NCBI GenBank assembly: GCA_003116995.1
Contig: BDSL01000138.1
Span: forward strand, 1 to 64,000
Reading direction: 5' to 3'
Origin: Yamagishiella unicocca
Lineage: Eukaryota; Chlorophyta; Chlorophyceae; Chlamydomonadales; Volvocaceae
DNA length: 64,000 nt
Positions 57,001 through 64,000 of the stretch are shown here, one piece after another; the first letter of the stretch is position 1; each line of letters begins with the position of its first letter. Under the pieces are notes generated by a model. The model was given only the letters and a program-made list of their open reading frames with translations, had not been told where the DNA came from and ran no database searches. A program made the position numbers and the translations under genes.

Positions 57001-59230
57001 AGGAGGGGGGCTGCGAGGAGGGGGGCTGCGAGGGGGGCTGCGAGGAGGGGCAGCACCTGATGCTGTATACCTCGTTGTATTTGGCAGGTCTACACCACCC
57101 CGGCCCCAACCACCCCAGTCCACCCCAGTCACAACCACCCCAGTCCCAACCACCCCAGTCCCAACCAACCCAGTCACAACCACCCCAGTCCCAACCACCC
57201 CAGTCACAACCAACCCAGTCACAACCAACCCAGTCACAACCACCCCGGCATTGAAGGGATGGCGGGTTAGGCCTATGCGTGGGCCTATGCCTTGACATAA
57301 GCGTTCCGCGCACCGGGCCCGCGTCATTGCAATAGGCGCTTTCTTTTCGCGTTCCGCGCCCGACTCGAACCGAGGTTCTGGTGTGAAAAGCTCGCCACCC
57401 GCTGCTTTCTTATTGCGCGGTGTGGGGCCAAACCCCCGGCGGCGACCTAGGCGCCCGGCAACGCATCAGTGTGCCTTGGGCGGGTGGGTGGTTGAACAAT
57501 CAGGGTCGCTCGCCTGAGGGACGAGCACCGCAGCCCTCCCCCCTATCCCCTCGTCCCCCCCGACCCACATATAGCCCGCAAAAAACTCTCCCCCAAACCC
57601 ATCCCCGCCCCTACCCCCGCGTCTTCCCCCGCCCGCACAAAAACACACACACGCACACGCGTGCCTATGCTCCCCCAGGTGTGCTGTCCACCCTGGCTTC
57701 GGAGCGCCACCCGCTGCCGCCCGACCTGCTGGCCGCGGCCGCCGACCAGTTCGCGGCTCACGCCGGCGAGCACGGCTCCGGAGCCGCAGCCGCGCGCTTC
57801 CTCGCCGCAGCCGCGGTCGTGCTCCGGAACCACCAGAAACCGCCGCCGCATGCGGCCGGCGAGGAAGCGTCGCCGCCGCCGTCGTCGCCACCGTCGCCTT
57901 CACCCCCGGCTGCGGTGGTGGCGGAAGGGCCGGCCAAGTGGATTGCAGCTAGGCCTGACCTGTTGGCGCAGTGCCTCAAACTGATGACGAAGGTACGTGC
58001 CACGGGCGGAGGGGGAGGAGCAGGGGGCATTTGACGAACCCGGGCGAGGGAGCACGGGAGGAGATCGTGGACCGACCCGTGGGTCGACCCGTGGGTGGCG
58101 CACCGCCTGGATCCCTGAGCCCCGTCTTCCCTGGGATGTTGCATGCGCTCGGCCAAGGACAGTTCCCTCCTCCCGGCTCCCCGCCATCCTCCTCCTACCC
58201 CCTTCCCTCCTTTTCCTCCTGACCCCCTTCCTTCCCCCCTCCTTCCCTCCCCTCCGCCCTTCTCCTCACTCCCCTTTTACCCCTGCCCTCCTCCGCACAG
58301 GACCTGCCGGTAACCCCCCCGGAGCGCCTGGGCCAGTGGCTGCAGGTGGGGGTGTGGATGTGTGTTGGCGGTGGGGGTTAGAGTGGCATAAGGGGGGGGG
58401 GAGAGGAGGGTGCGGGCCTGGGCCTGGGCCAGTGGCTGCAGAGCTATGGGCTGGAGGTTGGTGGGTGGAGGGCGGGGTATAGGCCCAGTGCCCAAACCGG
58501 GGCGCTTGCATTAAGAAGCCGGATTCAGGCGCAAGACCAACCCGGTGCACGGTAAGCCTCCGCGGAGTGTTTTTCCGTCACCCTTTCCACACCCACCACC
58601 TCCGATCACCCCACCCGCTCATCGTCCCACGTCTAGCGCCGACGCCCACCTCGGACCCGACCTGCTCGCATCAAAATCCAAGATCCAGGATCCAGGATCC
58701 GGGATCCAAGTCGCGGGCTAGCTGTGTTTTTCGCACCCGCATATCTCCCCCCTGGGCCTGTGCTACCGTTTCTCCCCCACCCCACACCAATGACTGGAGC
58801 CGCGCGATGGTACCTCCTCCGCTGGCGTCCACGAGCCGCCATGACCCACTTCCCGCACACATCGTGCCCAGGAACCCTAAAACCCTAAAACCCTAAAACC
58901 CTAAAACCCTAAAACCCCAACCCCTGTCGACCCGCACCTGACCCGGCCAACCCCTGACCCCTGGCCCCTTCCATCTGACCCGCCCGCCCAACCCGTCAGG
59001 CGCTGGCGCGCATCCAGGCACCGCTGGCGGGCCTCTCCGCAGCAGCAGCCGCCACCGCCTCCGCCTCCGGCGGCGGGTCGGCAGCCGCCGCCGCGGCGGC
59101 GGCGGCGGGTTTCGTTCGCGCGCACTCGGCGGCGGTGGAGCGGGCTCTGCCCGGGCTGGCGGCGGGCTCGGTGACGCGGCTCAGGAAAGCGTACGACGCG
59201 GTCAGACTGCCGTACCCCAAGGGCCTGTGA
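54085..59230 (+). CDS. probable organelle-targeted helical-repeat protein (OPR/FASTK-like)
   Basis: Exons: 54085-54635, 54805-55041, 55914-56015, 56234-56500, 56785-56900, 57679-57992, 58301-58345, 59000-59230. The sum is 1,863 nt, giving 620 residues, in phase throughout. The start MAWTLLPLHAICRHVW and a Ser/Ala-rich leader look like a transit peptide. The exon 1-2 join reads IVSTSSLDQLADILQHEGSR, then LDHVNLAAFLHRLQ, a pattern (position in sequence, then number of neighbours with moderate activity) seen at the N-terminal side of algal octotricopeptide/FASTK-like RNA-binding proteins. Later helices include YDPRYAALVVSRTAALRYTD and LNEAYSRDLLLLLRGLHAH. No RAP domain is visible at the C-terminus. 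The family assignment is an inference from pattern; the gene structure is firmer than the function. Confidence 0.65.
55231..55300 (+). repeat. TGTGTTGTGC-type tandem repeat
   Basis: Five- and ten-base units (GTGTTGTGCT, GTGTCGTGTT) lie in intron 2 of the helical-repeat gene. Confidence 0.85.
55716..55905 (+). repeat. four tandem copies of the family A right end
   Basis: CCCATGTCGTGTAACCGGGT plus CTTCTCG recurs four times about 45-50 bp apart (near 55720, 55767, 55817, 55867), with small changes, just before the exon 3 acceptor of the helical-repeat gene. Confidence 0.85.
56903..57047 (+). repeat. 15-bp minisatellite starting at a 5' splice site
   Basis: About nine [15 protein letters not shown] units begin within ten bases of the exon 5 donor (56901). 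Confidence 0.9.
57105..57245 (+). repeat. CAACCACCCCAGTCC minisatellite
   Basis: About nine 15-bp units with C/A variants lie in the same intron as the previous array. Confidence 0.9.
58873..58917 (+). repeat. interstitial telomere-type repeat
   Basis: Five CCCTAAAA units lie in intron 7 of the helical-repeat gene. TTTTAGGG is the telomere unit known from Chlamydomonas. Genes continue on both sides, so this is not a chromosome end. Confidence 0.9.
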
Positions 59231-59461
59231 GGTCCCGCACGTGCGCGCGCGCGCGCGTGGTGGAAAAGCGAATGGGCAGCGCATCTCGGGGGGAGGAAAC
59301 CCGGAGGGCGCGAAGCGGGGGATGGGTGGTCCAGCGCTACGGCTTATTACCGCGCGATTTGCGAGATACTGCAGCCGTATTGTACGACCGATAGGCAGGG
59401 CACCGGCACCCTCCTCCAAAACCCCATTCCGCCTAGGATCACGTAAAGAAAGGCCAGGTCT

Positions 59462-59537
59462 GCTATTAGCCCAGTTGGTTAAGAGCGCCGCTTAGATAAA
59501 GCGGAGGTCAGAAGTTCAAATCTGTCAAATAGCGCCA
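59462..59537 (+). tRNA. tRNA-like sequence, possible tRNA-Ile(GAU) relic or SINE head
   Basis: The stretch is 76 bases long. An A-box-like TTAGCCCAGTTGGTTAAGAG and a B-box-like AGTTCAAATCT are spaced as in a tRNA. A five-pair anticodon stem (CCGCT/AGCGG) closes a seven-base loop with GAT in the anticodon place. The acceptor strands GCTATTA and AAATAGC pair in six of seven positions, and GCCA follows, so CCA is encoded. Against a working tRNA: base 33 is A, not T, and the T-stem pairs poorly. Encoded CCA and the GAT anticodon suggest an organelle-like origin, or a tRNA-derived SINE. Confidence 0.5.
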
Positions 59538-61400
59538 TGTCAGGCCCGGGGGGCCCGTGCCGGAGCCGTCATTCATTGCAGGGTGCCTAAGGGTGCATGC
59601 AGCGAGACCAGGCGAGCGTACGAACGTACGGCGGTTTGAGCGCCGCATCACCGCGGTAACAAGCCGGTGGTTGGGCGTCCGCCGTGTAGTTATTCTCGTT
59701 GGCGCAACGGTGGTGGGGTCGGTAGGGTGGGGCACTGTTGCAACCGGTTGAGGCGTCGGAGGGTGTGGGTCGGGATGGAAGGGCGGAGAGGAGGGTCGAA
59801 TGCGGCGGGGGCGGGAGCGAGATGCTTGTTCGAACGCTGGGGGGAACGTTTCCAAAGTCAATACACGGACAGCTGATAGCTGGGGGATGCGTGCTCCGGG
59901 GGCCCGCGACGGGCCTGGGCGCATGGGAGGCCCGGGGGGGAAAGGAGGGCGGAGGCTTTCCTCGGGGGGCAGCTGCAGCTGCAGGGTGGGATGGCGTGGT
60001 GGCGGCAGCTGCAGGGTGGGGTTGGGAGGCGGCGGAAGTGTTCGAACGGAGTTGCGGGTGTGAGGCTACAGTCGGGTGCTGCAGGCACAAGAGGCGGGTC
60101 GGGTGCTGAGCAGGTGCGGGGGGCTAGGGTCGCATGCAGGTGCGGGGGACAACTTGAGGCGCCCCGCGCGCCCCGTGATTGTGCACGTGTCAGAGGACAG
60201 GTGGCGGCGGTTGCACCGTTGGCGCTGGCAACGGCCGCCACTGGGGGGCTGACGCCGTGCGCGTGCAGGGTGAGGCTTCGTACGTTTGTACGGCTGCAAC
60301 ACCGCAGGTGTGCCCCATGCGGTCCCAGTGAGTCATCCGGTGATGCGCCATCGCCTGTCGCCGCTACCCGATCCGGATCCTAGCCAGGAAAGGCTCAGGA
60401 AATTGCTGTGGGAGCAGGTGTTCGGCCAAGTCCTACTTTCGTGTAGTCTTAAATGGATTGATGGCCGCTAATCGTCAGAAGCTCAGAACGCTGTGTCAAT
60501 TGTCGTACCAAGCAGCTAGTCCCCACTCCTCCGGCGCCAACTTCTCGCCGTTGCGGCAGGTAGCGACTGGTAGCGAAGCACTGCTACATCAGATTTCGTG
60601 CAAGTCAACGTGAACCTCGCAACGCACACAGCGCGTCTAGACTACGGTACCCAAACGTTGGTAAGTGTCACAACCTTCTAGGGGATGCGAAACGAGGGTT
60701 CAGTATAGTCAGTGCGGCATAGGTAACATGCAATGAATTGTTTTCAGGTTAAACCTGCAATCGTATCCCCGATTGGTTTGTGTCTACTTGCGCCTGCGGC
60801 GTCTTCGCCCATGCAGGGGCCGGCCAGCGGATGCGGGGGAGACGCAGAGGCAGTTGCCGTACCGTGCGTCAAGTGACTGTTCGTTCCCTCCTAGAGATTC
60901 CTTGGGCTGCTAGCACCTTGAGCAAATAATCGTTCCCGATTTTCTGTCAAAGTTTTGCACAGCGTGCTCCTATAAGCTGACAATGGCGAATTTGGCCACC
61001 GAGAGGTTGGTCCGCGGTGACTCGTTGCAATACTAGCTGCGTCAAAACGCTAATAATGGCTGCCTCTCCAAATAACAGGATTGAAGATATTCTCAGCGTG
61101 CCATTCCTACCCGACGCGATCTGAATCGGCTCCTGGCAACGGCGGGGCTACACCATCGCAAACGGACTTATAGCCTTATAGCTTTGTCCGGGAGCTAAAA
61201 CGAGACTGAGCGCTTCATAATTTAGAAGTTCTTACACAGTCTAGGTGTCGAGCCTGCTGTTCATTTCGTCTGCCTACTTCTCGGTTGGAGACGGGCGTGT
61301 TTCCCGTCGTTTACGTCCACTGAACAGCACTTTACATCTCTTAGGAGGATATTTAGTTTGACCTAAAGCTTATCAGGTGTAGTGAACAGGACAGCTCGAG
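59538..61400. other. intergenic, no firm gene
   Basis: The only candidate is a 61-codon frame at 60286-60471 (+), ending LRKLLWEQVFGQVLLSCSLK. It has no recognisable domain and no splice partner that I could find. The last 900 bases before the next gene are AT-richer, as expected for a promoter region. Confidence 0.4.
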
Positions 61401-64000
61401 ATGGTTGTTCGTCACCATGCGGCTACCGCGAAGCAGTACGGCCCAGACTTGCTGGTACTTGCCAAGCAGATCGGTGTCGACCAGGTACGTCTCAATTAAT
61501 TAGGACGACTGGTCTGGAATGCGACCTCGCGAATTGCACCTACCTGTGGGCAAAACCTTTTCGATGACGGTTGTTCAGAGTGGTTCGTTCGCGAGGCGTC
61601 ACGTGCCCCGTGCCGTCGACACACGCGTCGCGCGAAGAACAGCACAAGTACCCTTACATATACTCCTCACAGTCTTGTCGCACACATTGTTTTGGTGCTT
61701 CGGGCTGCCTGCTTCATGCCCGACCATGCGTCGTGTCGCGAATCATAAGGTGTTCACAGTTAATTAATAGAAGCTTAACGGCAACACTTCGCCCGAACCA
61801 TTTATGCGCGCTACCCAACCCGCAACAGCGCGATGCCCGGCTGATGCTGCTGGTGGAGGACATGTCGCGGCACGAGTCGCTGCCGGCCCGCTGGGTCGCC
61901 AAGTACGACACCTCCCAGAAGCGATGGTGAGCTGCTGCAGCTGCTGCTGCTGGGTTCCTTGGGCTGTAAATGAGAGCAAGTGGGAGACGGAAGCTGGGTG
62001 CCACGGGTAGGGCGATGTCGCAATGCGTTAGTTAGTCCCCATGAACTCGGGTTGTGGTGGGCCGGGGGGATCGTACGACATGCTAGGCGCCACTCCTAAA
62101 TCCCCCGGCTCGGACCGGCCCGGCCCAGCCGTAGCCCCATGCATCCATCCATCGCGTTCCTCGCCGGCCGGCCCGCCAGCCGCCATCCTGCCAGACCCCT
62201 GCCTTCCCCCTTCCCCTTGTGCGCCCTCCGCCCCCTACCCCCCACTCCTCACCCTCCCCCCACTTGAAAAACACACACGTTTCTACCCCCATCCCACCCC
62301 CATCCCGCAGGGTCTACACTCACACTCCCACCGGCGAGGTCGCCTACCTGCACCCCTGCATCGACTACTACCGGGGAGCGCTCTTCATGGACTCTGGCGG
62401 CTACCGGCAGCTGCTGCGAAATATGGAGACGCGGCCGCCCCTGGATGAAGAGGCACGTGGCAAGGCCAACCCGCCGTTAGCGACAAAGGGGATGGGATGC
62501 CGTTAGCGACAACCGGGATGGATTGCGGTACCGGCAGTGTGCACCGTACAGTTTATTGCATGGCAACGGTTTGTACCGGTATCTGGTCACGGGCGGAGGA
62601 CGAAGCGGTTGGTGGCGGTTTGATTGGTTGGTCGGTCGGTCAGGGGCCGGCCGGTTGCTTTGGGATGCTGTCGTGCCGGGGGGGTCGAAGAAGCGATTGA
62701 TTGCGCCAAACAGTTGATGCGCAGCCTAATTCAGCTGCCTAAGTAAGCTTCCTAAATCAGCAGCTGAACGGACCAGCCCATCACATGACAGCCTTCCTTG
62801 CCGCCGCCTTGCCCTCCTGCTGCCGCGATCCAACTTTGGATCTTACAGGTGACGCGCATGAACCAATACTTTGGGATCCACGAGGACGAGGACATATACA
62901 TCCAGGAGGTGCGGCTGGGAGGGGATACCGGTAGATCACCTGAGGGGTCGGGTGGCGGGGGGCCGGTACATAAAAGGACCAGTAATATGACTGGGGAGAT
63001 GCAGCAGCGTGTGCATAGCCTGGTGGGGGGGGGGTGAGAGGAGACCCGGGGGAAGAGAGGGTGTTACGGAGCGTTACGGGCCTCTTAAGGGCTGCCACGG
63101 ATCTAAGCTAGCAGGGCTGAGTTGAGCCCCGGCGACGCGACCCTGACGCCTCCGCCCTCCCATAACCCCCTCTACCCTCCCTCCTCATCCTCGGCCCTCC
63201 CGTCACCTTCCCCGTCTCCTCCTCTCCACACCTTCAGGTCGGGCAGCTTGCTTGCGTGACGCCGCTGCCCGAGGGCTGGGCGGAGCTGGAGGACGTGGGC
63301 GCCGGCGTCGTGTCGTACAGGTGCGGTCTGGTGTCGTACGGTGTCAACCGCGTCGTACAAGTGCAGTTTGGTGCCGCCCGACCGGGCACCGAATGTGTGC
63401 TGAAGGCGCTCGCTTGTCACGCCTCACAGCAAGCTTACCCTTTCGCGGACACCATCAGGCGTGGCAATACACAGAAACCCCACTCCCACCCATCAATACC
63501 CGCCCCCCGCTTGCTCCTCCCCCCTCTCCCCCAGGGACAACCGCACGGGCGTCATCTTGGAGGAGCACCCCCTGGACACGTACTTCCGGGAGCTCCGAGA
63601 CCGCAGGAGGCGGGAGCTGGCCCGGCGGCGGCTGGCAGCGCTCAAGGCCATGCAGGTGCGGGTGTGCCGCCTAGGAGGCTAGACGGCACTAGAATATGAT
63701 AATATTATTATTATTATTATTGTTACGCCGGCCGGAGCCTGGCGTGTATTAAGGGGGTTGGGGAACTGAGGGGCGGACTCCGCCCCTACATGCCCGCACC
63801 ACCGGTGGCAGGCAGTAGACTTACTTGTAGAGGGCTCCGGACGTGGCAAGGTAGGCTAGATGATGGAATCGGCGCAATGGATGATGGAACCAGCGGTTTT
63901 TTCGGACTGCCGGCCGTACCCAAACTTGCATCCCTCACATGTACGGGTCTTGTGCTCAAGTCATGTGGTGCGTGGGTGTGTGCGCAGGCTATGATGGCGC
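61401..64000 (+). CDS. CEP164-type double WW-domain protein, 5' part
   Basis: Exons: 61401-61484, 61829-61926, 62311-62452, 62849-62908, 63238-63320, 63535-63655, 63988 to the edge. The ATG at 61401 is the first after an in-frame TGA. WW1 spans residues 46-76 (W50, Y63, P76; Y73 replaces the second Trp). WW2 spans 137-168 (LPEGW with W142, Y155, P168; L164 replaces the second Trp). WW2 is preceded by MNQYFGIHEDEDIYI and followed by HPLDTYFRELRDRRRREL and a basic coil. This helix-WW-coil module is typical of CEP164, the distal-appendage protein of basal bodies, and of related ciliary proteins. A ciliary role is inferred. The exon 3 donor appears to be GC rather than GT. The gene continues past the window. 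Confidence 0.72.
62965..63030 (-). repeat. dispersed repeat family A in WW-gene intron
   Basis: In plus-strand order: GGTACATAAAAGGACCAGTA, ATATGACTGGGGAGAT, CGTGTGCATAGCCTGG. It resembles 51615-51705 and places the family in a fourth gene. Confidence 0.65.
63697..63722 (+). repeat. ATT microsatellite
   Basis: About eight ATT/AAT triplets lie in the last visible intron of the WW gene. Confidence 0.9.

Noticed and set aside
57290..57430. Second tRNA-like element on the minus strand with GGTTCGAGTC
   Set aside because: A B-box-like word is present and GCGTTCCGCGC is repeated nearby, but the T-stem and anticodon stem do not pair well and no A box is placed correctly.
58873..58917. True chromosome end
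   Set aside because: The telomere-type array is only five units long and lies inside an intron of a gene that continues on both sides.

Overview
The window looks like nuclear DNA of a green alga of the Chlamydomonadales, probably volvocine. It is very GC-rich. Its genes are split by many GT-AG introns full of minisatellites. Proteins carry long Ala, Gly and Gln tracts. A TGTAA polyadenylation-type motif follows one gene, and short TTTTAGGG-type telomere-like repeats lie inside introns. The gene models below were built by hand from the sequence: each junction has a GT (once GC) donor and an AG acceptor, and coding phase is kept across every intron.

Layout. (1) 1-5.6 kb: two L1-like LINE retrotransposon copies, tail to tail. 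The plus copy runs in from the left edge; the minus copy is a decayed fragment. (2) 6.4-9.4 kb, minus: a five-exon gene for protein phosphatase inhibitor-2, a PP1 regulator. (3) 10.3-20.3 kb, plus: a twelve-exon gene for an 1,803-residue multipass membrane protein. Its middle resembles the C-terminal region of plant SPL/SBP factors, but no SBP zinc finger is seen. (4) 20.3-26.5 kb: a repeat-rich stretch with coding-like fragments I could not join. (5) 26.5-52.2 kb, minus: a 47-exon gene for ECM29, the HEAT-repeat adaptor of the 26S proteasome (2,340 residues in this model). (6) 54.1-59.2 kb, plus: an eight-exon gene for a probable organelle-targeted helical-repeat protein. (7) About 59.5 kb: a tRNA-like element. 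(8) 61.4 kb to the right edge, plus: the 5' part of a gene with two WW domains of the CEP164 (basal body) type.

The most unusual content is non-coding. Introns of at least four genes hold dozens of short related sequences, about 30-90 bp, in both orientations. They fall into at least four families that share a C-run right end. One core sits inside the decayed LINE between 13-bp direct repeats, which suggests mobility. Separately, many intronic tandem repeats begin at, or a few bases after, the 5' splice site. The identified genes are housekeeping or ciliary/organellar and do not form an operon-like unit; two divergent pairs (inhibitor-2/membrane protein and ECM29/helical-repeat protein) may share upstream regions.
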